Of a stretch of 41,646 nucleotides of DNA, positions 1-7,836 are shown one piece after another. The DNA is from Gemmatimonadota bacterium (GTDB taxonomy: Bacteria > Gemmatimonadota > Gemmatimonadetes > Longimicrobiales > Gaopeijiaceae). The notes beneath the pieces are model-generated. The model had not been told where the DNA came from, did not search any database, and saw only the letters and a list, made by a program, of their open reading frames with translations. The position numbers and the translations under genes are program-made. The DNA lies in the NCBI GenBank assembly GCA_022825135.1, contig JAJDYN010000022.1:132891-174536 (forward strand). Direction: 5' to 3'. How positions within the stretch are numbered: the first letter of the stretch is position 1; every line of letters begins with the position of its first letter.

Positions 1-416
1 GTGGTCTCGAAGACTTCGCGGCCGCGCTCGGGGTCGCCGGGGATCTCGACGAGCTGCGCCTGGCGGAGCGAGATGACGTGGGCGGCGACCAGCGCGGCTT
101 CCTCGTCGGGGAGGATGGTGGCGCGCAGGCCGGGCATGCCGGTGCCCGGGATGCCGTCGCGGATGATGTCGATGACCGCTGCGTGGTCCGGCGCGCGCGG
201 CAGGCGGCTGACCGCCAGCCCCGGCCCCTCGCCGCCCATCCCGAGGACGCCGTGGCAGCGCCCGCAGTGGGCCTGGTAGAGCCGTTGTCCGCGCTCGAGT
301 TCCACGTCGGAGAAGGCGAGCGCCTCCTGGGCCGCAAGAGGGGATGCCGCCAGGGCCACCGCCGCGCCGAGGATTGCGAGACCGAAGCGGGCGTTACCGT
401 TTGCTCCCTGTCGCAT
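1..416 (-). CDS. c-type cytochrome, secreted (C-terminus cut by window edge)
   Basis: Reading the minus strand from an ATG at 416 gives an open frame that runs off the left edge after about 138 codons. Residues 1-29 form a signal peptide (hydrophobic stretch, then PLAAQ). A mono-heme domain follows: C-G-R-C-H at about residues 50-54, a glycine-rich GMGGEGPGL segment, and GIPGTGMPG containing the likely distal Met ligand. The visible end, PGDPERGREVFE, resembles the start of a second cytochrome c domain, so the full protein is probably diheme. It would carry electrons in the periplasm, perhaps for a dehydrogenase outside the window. The partner cannot be named from what is visible. The family is clear; the exact role is not. 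Confidence 0.85.
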   Translation of the reverse strand, partial: MRQGANGNARFGLAILGAAVALAASPLAAQEALAFSDVELERGQRLYQAHCGRCHGVLGMGGEGPGLAVSRLPRAPDHAAVIDIIRDGIPGTGMPGLRATILPDEEAALVAAHVISLRQAQLVEIPGDPERGREVFET

Positions 417-537
417 GGCCGCCTCCGGGAAAGTGCTGACTACCGCGCCGGAGCACCTGACGATCGGCCGTCGTGGCGCCGCGTTTCGATCCTCATTCTA
501 GGACGAGCGCCGGAGACGCGCACACGCGGGATCGCGG

Positions 538-1359
538 TCAGCCCGCTGCCTGGAATCCGGCGACACGCCGCAGGGTGCCGTCGTAGTCGGCGCGCAGGTG
601 GTTGAAGCCCTCCTGGGCCCCCTGTCCCTGCGCCGAGGAGCGCCATCCCACCAGCGCCTCGCCGCGGCACACGCGCACGTCGCCGGTGGGTTCGATGCGC
701 CAGCCGGGCATGAAGCGGTGGCAGTTGGCGATGTGCAGGCTGAGGCGCTCGATGCCGCGCAACGCCGCCCAGTCGTCACGGAACTCGAGATCGGGGGCGC
801 AGCAGGCGCGCAGCGACTTGAGGCGGACGGCTTCGTCCGGTTCGTTCCACGCGGCCCACCACGCGGGCAGCGCTCGCGCCAGTCCCGCCGAGAGGTCCGT
901 CCGGTTGGCGGAAAGGGCCAGGCGGCCCAGGTGGAAACGCCATCCGTCCTCGTGCTCGCGCGCCGTGCGGGCGCTGAGAAACCCGCTGTGACGCACGTCC
1001 GCGTGCGAGCCGCCCTGGCCCTCCGTCACCCGGAATTCCACCCGCGACGAAGCGGCCGGCATGGTCTCCGCCTGCGGGCCCGACTCGATGCCCCAGGAGA
1101 GCGCGAACCTGCGCTTCACCTCGTCGAAGTCGAGCACTTCACCGGCCAGTACCAACTGGTACTGGGGGAACAGAGCCCGGTAGGGGCTCCCGACCCGGGT
1201 CTCGAACGAGGCCTGACCGCCCATCCAGGCCGAGAAACGCTCCGGCGTCGTGAGGATGCCCCAGACGGTCTCCGGGCTGGCCTCGATGTGGATGGAAAGC
1301 GTCACATCCGGGGCTTCGGCATCGCTCCCCCGGCTCGCGTCCGCGCTGCGCTCGCTCAT
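538..1359 (-). CDS. SRPBCC (AHSA1-like) / SnoaL-like two-domain protein
   Basis: A 273-residue cytoplasmic protein with no signal peptide. Residues about 18-155 have the START/SRPBCC pattern of the AHSA1 family: IHIEASPETVWGILTTPERF at the start, a central strand pair, then a conserved GWRFHLGRL near the end. Residues about 165-270 look like a SnoaL/NTF2-type alpha+beta domain (AWNEPDEAVRLKSL, then CAPDLEFRDDW). AHSA1-type domains bind hydrophobic ligands; SnoaL-like domains often form small ligand or catalytic pockets. No substrate can be named. The ATG at 1359 has GGGAGAG just upstream. It is transcribed away from the S9 peptidase gene, sharing a 112-bp intergenic region. Confidence 0.75.
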   Translation of the reverse strand: MSERSADASRGSDAEAPDVTLSIHIEASPETVWGILTTPERFSAWMGGQASFETRVGSPYRALFPQYQLVLAGEVLDFDEVKRRFALSWGIESGPQAETMPAASSRVEFRVTEGQGGSHADVRHSGFLSARTAREHEDGWRFHLGRLALSANRTDLSAGLARALPAWWAAWNEPDEAVRLKSLRACCAPDLEFRDDWAALRGIERLSLHIANCHRFMPGWRIEPTGDVRVCRGEALVGWRSSAQGQGAQEGFNHLRADYDGTLRRVAGFQAAG

Positions 1360-1471
1360 CGATCTCTCCCGGGTGGTGATGGGTCAGCGTCCGGTGCCGC
1401 AAACGGATGCCGGGCCGCTCGCCGGTCCGTATTGTAGGTTGCCCATCCGGCGCAACCAACCCGGGAGACCG

Positions 1472-3433
1472 ATGATGTTCAACAGATCGTGGACGCGGAT
1501 CCAGCCGTCAGCCGGGACCCGGGCCGCGGCCCCCGTGGCTTGCCTGCTCGCCCTCTGGCTCCCGCTCGGGTGCGCGCCACCCGTCACGGACATCGAAGGC
1601 GACGCCCTGACCCTCACCTGGGAGAACATCTTCACCCGCAACCGGGGCGCCCGACAGGCCGCTCTCTCGCCCGACGGCGCATGGGTCGCGGTCACCGCGA
1701 GCACGGCGGACTTCTCGGGCATTTTCCTGGTCGCGGTGGACGGGGATCCCGTGCCCACGCCGTGGGTTGAGGGCTCGTCGCCGGTCTGGTTCGGCGACGG
1801 GTCGGGCATCGTCTTCTCGCGCGGCGGGGACCTGTGGCGGGCCGCGGTGGGATCGAGCGAGCCGACCCGCATCACCGACGACCCGGCCGGCGAGCGGGCC
1901 GCGCGGCCGTCGCCGGACGGCGGCACCATCGCCTTCTACAGCGGGCGCTCGGGCCACCAGGACATCTGGACCGTGCCGGCCGACGGTTCCGCTCCGCCGA
2001 AGCAGCTCACGCGCGCCTCCATGGCGGCCGACGACTACCGCTTCGCCCCCGCGTGGTCGCCGGACGGGACGCACATCGCCTACTACTCCAACCGGAGCGA
2101 CTACTGGGAGGACGACATCTGGGTGGTGGAGGTCGCGACGGGCGCGGAGCGGCAGATCTCCAGCGGCCTGATGGCGTCTTCCACCCCGGTCTGGTCGCCG
2201 GACGGATCCCGCATCGCCCTGCTCGGCACCTCCAAGGACGAGTACTGGTACGAGGACCTCGCCTACATCTATCTCCTCGACCCGCAGGCGGGCACGGAGG
2301 AGGTGGTTCCCATGCAGGTCCACGCCACGGACTGGCTGCACAACCATACGGTCACCTGGTCGGGCGACGGCTCCGAGCTCTTCTTCCCCTATCACGAGCG
2401 CGCGGAGGTGGAGTTGTGGCGGGTGCCGGCGGACGGGGGCGTCGCCACCCGGGTGACGAACATGGGCGGGTCCTTCCGCGCCTACCACGCGGCCGCGGAC
2501 GGCTCCGCCTTCGTCTTCCTGCGTTCGACTTCGACGCGCGGGACGGAGGTCGACCATGTCTCCGCCGCGGGTGGAGCGGCGCGCCGGCTCACGCACTTCT
2601 CGACCCGGTGGAGGGGGCTGGTGGAGGCGGAGGAGGTGAGCTACCGCAGCTGGGACGGCCTCTACATCCAGGGCTTCCTCTTCCGTCCCCCGGGATTCCC
2701 CGAGGGCGGGGATGCGACAGCCTCGGGCGGCGCCACGACCTATCCCGCGCTGGTCATGGTGCATGGGGGCGGCACCAACTCCTACCTCAAGGGGCTGAGC
2801 CTCACCGAGCAGCACCTGGCGCAGCGGGGGTACGTGGTCCTGGCCGTCAACTACCGGGGCGGTTCCGGCTTCGGGCGCGAGTTCCAGGATCTGGGCGTGG
2901 GGGACTGGGCCAACGGACAGGCGCTCGACGCCGCCGCGGCCGCCGATTTCCTCCGGGCGCAGCCATGGTCCAACGGGAAGGTCGGCGTCTACGGCTACAG
3001 CTACGGGGGCATCCAGAGCATGGCCGCGATCGCGCGCGCACCCGGAGCCTTCGACGCCGCCGTGCCCATGGCGGGGATCTACGACTTCGCCGACGCCTAC
3101 ACCAACGCGGACCGGCTGGGGAAGATCTTCATCAGGACCGGACACGGGGGCGCACCCGGGGATCGGCCCGAAGTCTACGCCGTCAGCAACACCCTGGCCC
3201 GCGTGCCGAACGTGGTCACGCCCACCCTCATCATGCACGGGGAGGAAGACGTGCGTGCGCCGTTTCGCCAGTACGAACTCGCCGTGGAGATCCTCGAGAG
3301 GGAAGGGAAGGTCTTCGAGAGCCACTCCTATCCCGGAGAGCCGCACGGCTTCCGGGATCCCATGAACCGGGTGGACATGTATCGCAGGCTGGAGGCATGG
3401 TTCGCGCGGTGGCTGACGGAGGATGCGTCATGA
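1472..3433 (+). CDS. S9 family prolyl-oligopeptidase-like lipoprotein
   Basis: A 653-residue serine peptidase. The ATG at 1472 is chosen because GGGAGACC lies just upstream and the product begins with a lipoprotein signal ending in LPLGC, which anchors it to a membrane after export. Residues about 45-400 contain TolB/WD40-like propeller repeats with the SPDG and SPDGTHIAYYS signatures. The C-terminal alpha/beta hydrolase domain has the nucleophile Ser510 in GYSYGG, Asp593 in HGEEDVRAP and His625 in EPHGFRDP, so the triad is complete. Enzymes of this family cut short peptides, often after proline, or act as acylaminoacyl peptidases. The stop codon overlaps the start of the beta-lactamase-family gene by 4 bases, so the two are probably co-translated. 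Confidence 0.93.
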   Translation: MMFNRSWTRIQPSAGTRAAAPVACLLALWLPLGCAPPVTDIEGDALTLTWENIFTRNRGARQAALSPDGAWVAVTASTADFSGIFLVAVDGDPVPTPWVEGSSPVWFGDGSGIVFSRGGDLWRAAVGSSEPTRITDDPAGERAARPSPDGGTIAFYSGRSGHQDIWTVPADGSAPPKQLTRASMAADDYRFAPAWSPDGTHIAYYSNRSDYWEDDIWVVEVATGAERQISSGLMASSTPVWSPDGSRIALLGTSKDEYWYEDLAYIYLLDPQAGTEEVVPMQVHATDWLHNHTVTWSGDGSELFFPYHERAEVELWRVPADGGVATRVTNMGGSFRAYHAAADGSAFVFLRSTSTRGTEVDHVSAAGGAARRLTHFSTRWRGLVEAEEVSYRSWDGLYIQGFLFRPPGFPEGGDATASGGATTYPALVMVHGGGTNSYLKGLSLTEQHLAQRGYVVLAVNYRGGSGFGREFQDLGVGDWANGQALDAAAAADFLRAQPWSNGKVGVYGYSYGGIQSMAAIARAPGAFDAAVPMAGIYDFADAYTNADRLGKIFIRTGHGGAPGDRPEVYAVSNTLARVPNVVTPTLIMHGEEDVRAPFRQYELAVEILEREGKVFESHSYPGEPHGFRDPMNRVDMYRRLEAWFARWLTEDAS

Positions 3434-4647
3434 GACTTCTCGGGAGGCCGTCCTGCTCGCGGCTGGTTGCCGTCCTGCTCCTGTGCGCCGGATGCGCGCC
3501 GGATGCGCAGTCCACCGCTGCGGGCGCCGGCGATCCGGTCTGGCCGGGCGACGAGTGGCCGGTCTCCACCCCCGAGGCGGAGGGGCTCGATCCCGCGGCC
3601 ATCGATTCGCTCATCGCCGATGTCGACGCCGGCCGGTTCGGGCTCATCGACCACTTCCTGCTCATTCGCCACGGACGCGTGATCGCGGATCGCCACTGGG
3701 ACCACGCCGAGGAGTACGCCCGCATCCTGGCGGAGCAGGAGGATACGGTCAGCCACCCCTACAACTACGACCATCCCGACTGGCACCCGTACTACCGCGA
3801 TACTCCGCTGCACACCCTCCAGTCGGTCACCAAGAGCGTGACCTCGATCGCCTTCGGCATCGCGGTCGACGCCGGCTACATCGACGGCGTCGAGGCGCCG
3901 GCGTGGCCGTTCCTCGCCGCCTACGGTCCGGATCTCGGCGAGCCGATGCGCGCAGGCGCGACGCTCGAGGACTTCCTCACCATGCGCAGCGGCATCGACT
4001 GGGCGATTCCCGGCCAGACCTACGCCGACGACACGCATCCGACCAGCGAACTCGAGGCGAGCGAGGCATGGATCGATTACGTCGTGCGGCGGCCCGTCGG
4101 AACCGAGCCCGGAACCCGCTTCGACTACAACGACGGCGTGAGCGTCCTCCTGGGGAAGATCCTGCGCGAGGCCACCGGACGGCGCGCCGACGCCTGGGCG
4201 GAGGAACATCTGTTTCGTCCCATCGGCATCCGCGACTACTACTGGAAGATCACCCCGGACGGAGAGGCGGACACGGAGGGCGGGCTCTACCTCGCGCCGC
4301 ATGACCTGGTCCGGGTGGCATACCTGATGTTGCGCGGAGGCGAATGGGACGGGCGGCGGATCGTGTCGCGCGAATGGGTGCGCGCGTCCACCTCGCCGGT
4401 CATCCCCGACCTCAACCCCGACAACGACCGTGACGACGGAGGCTACGGCTACCAGTGGTGGGTGCCGTTCCAGGAGGACGGAGAGACCCGGGTCTTTTCC
4501 GGAAACGGCTACGGCGGCCAGTTCCTGCACATCGTCCCGGAGCACGATCTGATCGTGCTCTTCAACGGATGGACGCTGCACGGGGGCGCGGAGTTCTCAA
4601 GCTGGACCGCGCTTCAGGACCGCATCCTGCCCGCCATCCGCAACTGA
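3430..4647 (+). CDS. Serine hydrolase lipoprotein, beta-lactamase/DD-peptidase fold
   Basis: A 405-residue protein starting at the ATG that overlaps the previous stop codon (ATGA). It begins with a lipoprotein signal (VLLLCAGC). The catalytic S-x-x-K motif is S132-V-T-K135, in a context typical of class C beta-lactamase relatives and 6-aminohexanoate-hydrolase-like enzymes. The usual Tyr-x-Asn element appears as Y233-N-D. A late GNGYGGQ segment fills the place of the K/H-T-G motif. Proteins of this group are esterases, D-aminopeptidases or amide hydrolases more often than true beta-lactamases, so resistance should not be assumed. Together with the S9 enzyme it suggests extracytoplasmic peptide or amide breakdown. 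Confidence 0.88.
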   Translation: MRLLGRPSCSRLVAVLLLCAGCAPDAQSTAAGAGDPVWPGDEWPVSTPEAEGLDPAAIDSLIADVDAGRFGLIDHFLLIRHGRVIADRHWDHAEEYARILAEQEDTVSHPYNYDHPDWHPYYRDTPLHTLQSVTKSVTSIAFGIAVDAGYIDGVEAPAWPFLAAYGPDLGEPMRAGATLEDFLTMRSGIDWAIPGQTYADDTHPTSELEASEAWIDYVVRRPVGTEPGTRFDYNDGVSVLLGKILREATGRRADAWAEEHLFRPIGIRDYYWKITPDGEADTEGGLYLAPHDLVRVAYLMLRGGEWDGRRIVSREWVRASTSPVIPDLNPDNDRDDGGYGYQWWVPFQEDGETRVFSGNGYGGQFLHIVPEHDLIVLFNGWTLHGGAEFSSWTALQDRILPAIRN

Positions 4648-4654
4648 GGCACCG

Positions 4655-5770
4655 GTGCGTGCGGTCGGCCTCAGGGCCAGCTACCGGCTGAGTTGCCGGC
4701 ACCTGCGCGAAGCCCTCTCCCTGGCAGGCGCCATCGCGCGCGAGCAGACCGTGGAGGCTCCTCCCGGGGTTGGGGGCGACCGGCTGCAGGCGCGCATGCT
4801 CGGGCGCATCGAGCGGCTCGAGCCGGAGGGGGGAGGGAGGTGGCTGGCGCGGATCGCCTACCCGCTTGAGGCAACCACGACCGAACTCACCCAGATTCTG
4901 AACGTCGCATACGGCAACGTGTCGCTCATGGACGGGGTGCGGCTGGTGGGACTCGACTTCGCGCCGGCCGTTCTGCGGTCGCTGCCCGGGCCGCGCCTGG
5001 GGATCGAGGGCATCCGCTCGCTGGTGAAGGTCCCGGCGCGGCCCCTGGTGAGCGCCGCCATCAAGCCGATCGGGCTGTCTTCAGGCGGGCTTGCACGTCA
5101 GGCTGCCGCCTTCGCCCGCGCGGGCGTGGACGTGGTGAAGGACGACCACGGCCTGGCCGTCCGGGGCTCGGCCCCGTTCGCGGAGCGCACAGCGGTGATC
5201 GCGGAGGCCGTCGCCGGCGCGAACGCACGGACGGGAGGGCACACCGCCTATTTTCCGAACGTGACCGGCCCGCTGGATACCCTCGAGGAGCGGCTCGAAC
5301 GGGTCGCGGCGCTCGAGCTCGCCGGCGTCGTGCTGTGCCCGAGCCTGATGGGGCTGGACACGCTCCGCCGGTGTGCCGCCGGCCCCCGCGCGCCGGCCAT
5401 CATGGCCCACCCCTCCCACGCACAGACCGCGCCCGGCCGGGGGGAGGGAATCGCCCCGGACGTGCTGCTCGGCACCCTCTACCGGGTTGCGGGCGCCGAT
5501 ATCGTGGTGTACGTAAACGCGGGCGGGCGCTTCTCGTGGCCGGAGGAGACCTGCCACTCGGTCAACAGGCGCCTGCGGGAGCCGCTGGCGGCGCATCGTC
5601 GCGCTCTGCCCGCGCCGGCCGGAGGCGTGAACGTTGCCGACGCCGGGTACTGGTTCGGCCGCTACGGCCCGGACACCATGCTGTTGATCGGGGGAAGCCT
5701 CCTGGCGCAGCGGGACCTGGAGGGCGCGGCACGGCGACTGGTGGAAGCGGCAGTCCGACAGGAGGGGTGA
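4655..5770 (+). CDS. RuBisCO-like protein (form IV), probable 5-methylthioribulose-1-phosphate isomerase
   Basis: A 371-residue RuBisCO large-chain homologue, starting at a GTG seven bases after the previous stop, with GAGG in front. The barrel signatures are visible: SAAIKPIGLS with K137 at the place of the first catalytic lysine, and GVDVVKDDH with K162 and D164 at the carbamylated-lysine metal site. The third metal ligand, Glu in true RuBisCO, is His165 here, so carboxylation is not expected. The downstream cupin and MtnA match the MTA-isoprenoid shunt described in Rhodospirillum rubrum, in which the RuBisCO-like protein isomerises 5-methylthioribulose-1-phosphate to 1-methylthioxylulose-5-phosphate. 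The alternative, an MtnW-type enolase, is less likely because no MtnB, MtnX or ARD gene is next to it. The fold is certain; the reaction is inferred from neighbours. Confidence 0.9.
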   Translation: MRAVGLRASYRLSCRHLREALSLAGAIAREQTVEAPPGVGGDRLQARMLGRIERLEPEGGGRWLARIAYPLEATTTELTQILNVAYGNVSLMDGVRLVGLDFAPAVLRSLPGPRLGIEGIRSLVKVPARPLVSAAIKPIGLSSGGLARQAAAFARAGVDVVKDDHGLAVRGSAPFAERTAVIAEAVAGANARTGGHTAYFPNVTGPLDTLEERLERVAALELAGVVLCPSLMGLDTLRRCAAGPRAPAIMAHPSHAQTAPGRGEGIAPDVLLGTLYRVAGADIVVYVNAGGRFSWPEETCHSVNRRLREPLAAHRRALPAPAGGVNVADAGYWFGRYGPDTMLLIGGSLLAQRDLEGAARRLVEAAVRQEG

Positions 5771-5774
5771 ACAG

Positions 5775-6242
5775 GTGAGCAGCTCCCGGGTCATTCGCGG
5801 AGGAGCGGGCGACTGGGCGGACATCGAGCCTGCGCGCTACAGGCGCGAGGAAGGCGGGCTCGCCCGGTTCCGTAACGTGACCCGCCACACGCTTCTGGGA
5901 GCCGGCCCGGATGGCGGCGAAGCCGGCCTGGGCTTCGAACTGCGGTATTTCGAGGTCGCGCCGGGGGGCTATTCCTCTCTCGAGCGCCATGCGCACGGGC
6001 ACGCTGTCGTAATTGTGAAGGGGAAGGGCGCGGTTCGCCTGGGAGAGGCAACGGAGCCGGTCTCGGCGCTCGATGTCGTGTATGTGGCTCCGCACGATGT
6101 CCACCGCTTCTCCGCCGATGCGGGGGAGGAACTGGGATTTCTCTGCGTCGTGGACCGCGCGCGGGACCGCCCGGTCGTGGTGGACGAGGCCGCCCCCGCC
6201 TCCCCGGGCGCGTCCGGGTCGGGAAAGCCGGGGGCCCGGTGA
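5775..6242 (+). CDS. Cupin, probable 1-methylthioxylulose-5-phosphate sulfurylase-like protein
   Basis: A 155-residue single-domain cupin starting with GTG, preceded by AGGAGG at 5760-5765. The metal site reads GGYSSLERHAHGHAVVIV, with three closely spaced histidines, followed by the second cupin motif VYVAPHDVHRF. It lacks the HTHEEDE-type signature of acireductone dioxygenase, so it should not be called MtnD. It sits between a RuBisCO-like gene and mtnA. In R. rubrum a cupin with this role removes methanethiol from 1-methylthioxylulose-5-phosphate to give 1-deoxyxylulose-5-phosphate, an isoprenoid precursor. The last 20 residues are low-complexity (Ala/Pro/Gly/Ser). The cupin fold is seen; the specific reaction is inferred from the operon. 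Confidence 0.85.
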   Translation: MSSSRVIRGGAGDWADIEPARYRREEGGLARFRNVTRHTLLGAGPDGGEAGLGFELRYFEVAPGGYSSLERHAHGHAVVIVKGKGAVRLGEATEPVSALDVVYVAPHDVHRFSADAGEELGFLCVVDRARDRPVVVDEAAPASPGASGSGKPGAR

Positions 6243-7348
6243 AGGTCGGCGGCATCCCCTACCGCGCCATCTTCACGGAGGGCGAGGGCGCGGACGTTCA
6301 GGTCATCGACCAGACCCTGCTGCCGCACCGGTTCCGCATCCGTCGGCTCAGGAGCGCGGCCGACGCCGCGCACGCCATCTCCGCCATGGTGGTGCGCGGG
6401 GCGCCTCTCATCGGCGCGACGGCGGCGTACGGGATCGCGCTCGCCATGCGCGCCGATCCCTCGGACGCGTCGCTCCGGGCGTCGGTCGGCCGGCTGATGG
6501 CGACCCGGCCGACGGCGGTCAATCTGCGCTGGGCGCTCGAGAACGCCGAAGCCGCGCTCCGCCCACTGCCTCCCCCGAGCCGGATGCGAGCCGCCTATCG
6601 GTTCGCCCACGCGCTCTGCGAAGACGATGTGCGCATCAACCGCAGCATCGGCGACATCGGACTGGATATCTTCCGGGAGATCCACCGGTCCCCGGAAGGT
6701 GGGGCGAGCCGGCCCGGCCGACCCCTGAACGTGCTCACTCATTGCAATGCCGGCTGGCTGGCGACCGTCGACTGGGGCACCGCCACCGCACCCGTGTACC
6801 GGGCCCACGACGAGGGGCTGGAGATACACGTCTGGGTTCGCGAGACGCGCCCGCGCTTTCAGGGAGCCGGCCTCACCGCCTGGGAACTCGGCCAGCACGG
6901 GGTGCCGCACACGCTCGTCTCCGACAGCGCCTCGGGCCATCTGCTGAGTCGCGGGAAGGTCGATGTCGTCATTGTGGGCACGGATCGCACGGCCGCCTCC
7001 GGTGACGTCGCCAACAAGGTGGGCACCTACCCGCTTGCCCTCGCCGCCCGCGACAACGGCGTCCCCTTCTACGTGGCGGTGCCCTCTCCCAGCATCGACT
7101 GGACCGCCGAGGACGCGACCGACATCCCGATAGAGGAGCGGGATGCGGAGGAGGTGACGCTGGTGCGCGGCATCGATGAAGCCGGGGTGGAGCGCACCGT
7201 GCGGATTGCCCCCGAGGGTACGCGCACGGCCAACTACGCCTTCGACGTGACTCCCCGAAGGCTGGTGACGGGGCTGGTCACCGAGCGGGGCGTCTGCTCC
7301 GCCGACGGAAACGCGCTCAGAAGGATGTTCGGAAGGAAGCCGGAGTAA
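6239..7348 (+). CDS. mtnA: S-methyl-5-thioribose-1-phosphate isomerase (MtnA)
   Basis: A 369-residue member of the eIF-2B-like aldose-ketose isomerases, normal length for MtnA. The family signatures are MVVRGAPLIGATAAYG near residue 50, THCNAGWLAT with catalytic Cys169, and VIVGTDRT with catalytic Asp249, followed by NKVGTYPLA and AVPSPSIDW. It converts methylthioribose-1-phosphate to methylthioribulose-1-phosphate in the cytoplasm, the substrate for the RuBisCO-like protein two genes upstream. Its GTG start overlaps the cupin stop by four bases, showing a tightly coupled operon. No mtnP or mtnK is in the window, so the first step of methylthioadenosine breakdown must be encoded elsewhere. 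Confidence 0.95.
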   Translation: MKVGGIPYRAIFTEGEGADVQVIDQTLLPHRFRIRRLRSAADAAHAISAMVVRGAPLIGATAAYGIALAMRADPSDASLRASVGRLMATRPTAVNLRWALENAEAALRPLPPPSRMRAAYRFAHALCEDDVRINRSIGDIGLDIFREIHRSPEGGASRPGRPLNVLTHCNAGWLATVDWGTATAPVYRAHDEGLEIHVWVRETRPRFQGAGLTAWELGQHGVPHTLVSDSASGHLLSRGKVDVVIVGTDRTAASGDVANKVGTYPLALAARDNGVPFYVAVPSPSIDWTAEDATDIPIEERDAEEVTLVRGIDEAGVERTVRIAPEGTRTANYAFDVTPRRLVTGLVTERGVCSADGNALRRMFGRKPE

Positions 7349-7366
7349 CAGGTAGCAGGTTGCGCA

Positions 7367-7414
7367 TTTCCGCGCGGCGTGCGGGTGCGCGAAACGACGC
7401 GGAAAGAGGATTTT
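7367..7414 (+). terminator. Possible terminator after mtnA
   Basis: An 8-base inverted repeat (TTTCCGCG at 7367-7374 and CGCGGAAA at 7398-7405) lies 19 bases after the mtnA stop, followed by a short TTTT at 7411-7414. The loop is long (23 bases) and the T-run short, so this is a weak call. Confidence 0.3.
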
Positions 7415-7424
7415 CCTGGCGGCG

Positions 7425-7649
7425 TCAGTCGGAGATGACTGAATCGGTCCTGCGCTGTCGGGCGTAAAGCCAGGCTCGTGCCGAGGCGCGGGCGCGCTCG
7501 CGGCGCGCTTCACGGTCCCGGTAGGCTCGCGCGCACTTGGCGCGGCAGGTTGTTCCGCCGCGCCGAACCGGCACCGGTTGGCCGCAAAACACGCAGACAG
7601 CCTCCGACGCGGATGCCGCGTCCCCCCCTTGTCTACGGCGATGGGTCAT
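7425..7649 (-). CDS. Small zinc-finger-like protein
   Basis: A 74-residue basic protein with a likely zinc-binding knuckle pair: C19-V-F-C22 and C35-R-A-K-C39. A highly charged Arg/Ala-rich helix (AYRDREARRERARASARAW) follows. The layout suggests a small nucleic-acid-binding protein, but I do not recognise a named family. The ribosome binding site is weak, and the gene stands alone between mtnA and the divergent M1 peptidase. The clustered cysteines make a real gene more likely than a chance frame. Confidence 0.45.
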   Translation of the reverse strand: MTHRRRQGGDAASASEAVCVFCGQPVPVRRGGTTCRAKCARAYRDREARRERARASARAWLYARQRRTDSVISD

Positions 7650-7764
7650 GCTGAATTATCCGGCCCTGTATGCCACAAACAGCTACCGCACTTTCCGGCG
7701 TCCGGCTGCTGCACACAACACAAACCTGCCGCGTCTCAAGGGCGGCTCGACCTGAACGGCTGTA

Positions 7765-7793
7765 TTGTCTCCCAAGCTGGATAGACCAATATA
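7765..7793 (+). promoter_or_regulatory. Candidate sigma-70-type promoter for the M1 peptidase
   Basis: TTGTCT at 7765-7770 and AATATA at 7788-7793 are separated by 17 bases, in an AT-richer patch about 45 bases before the ATG at 7837. This rests on consensus likeness only. Confidence 0.35.
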
Positions 7794-7836
7794 TGCAACA
7801 CCGGGCACGCCGCGTCAAACCCGCACTGGAGGTCCA

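Noticed and set aside
1437..1457. Short inverted repeat GGTTGC/GCAACC before the S9 peptidase gene as an operator or attenuator
   Set aside because: Six-base arms with a nine-base loop are expected by chance in sequence this rich in G and C.
3430..4647. A true beta-lactamase resistance gene
   Set aside because: Only the S-x-x-K serine-hydrolase core is present; the YxN and KTG elements deviate, and the context is peptide breakdown.
4655..5770. A CO2-fixing RuBisCO large subunit
   Set aside because: It is 371 residues, lacks the third metal-ligand Glu, and has no small subunit or phosphoribulokinase gene nearby.
5775..6242. The cupin as acireductone dioxygenase (MtnD)
   Set aside because: The ARD metal-site pattern is absent and no MtnB, MtnC or MtnX genes are present; its place between the RuBisCO-like gene and mtnA fits the shunt better.
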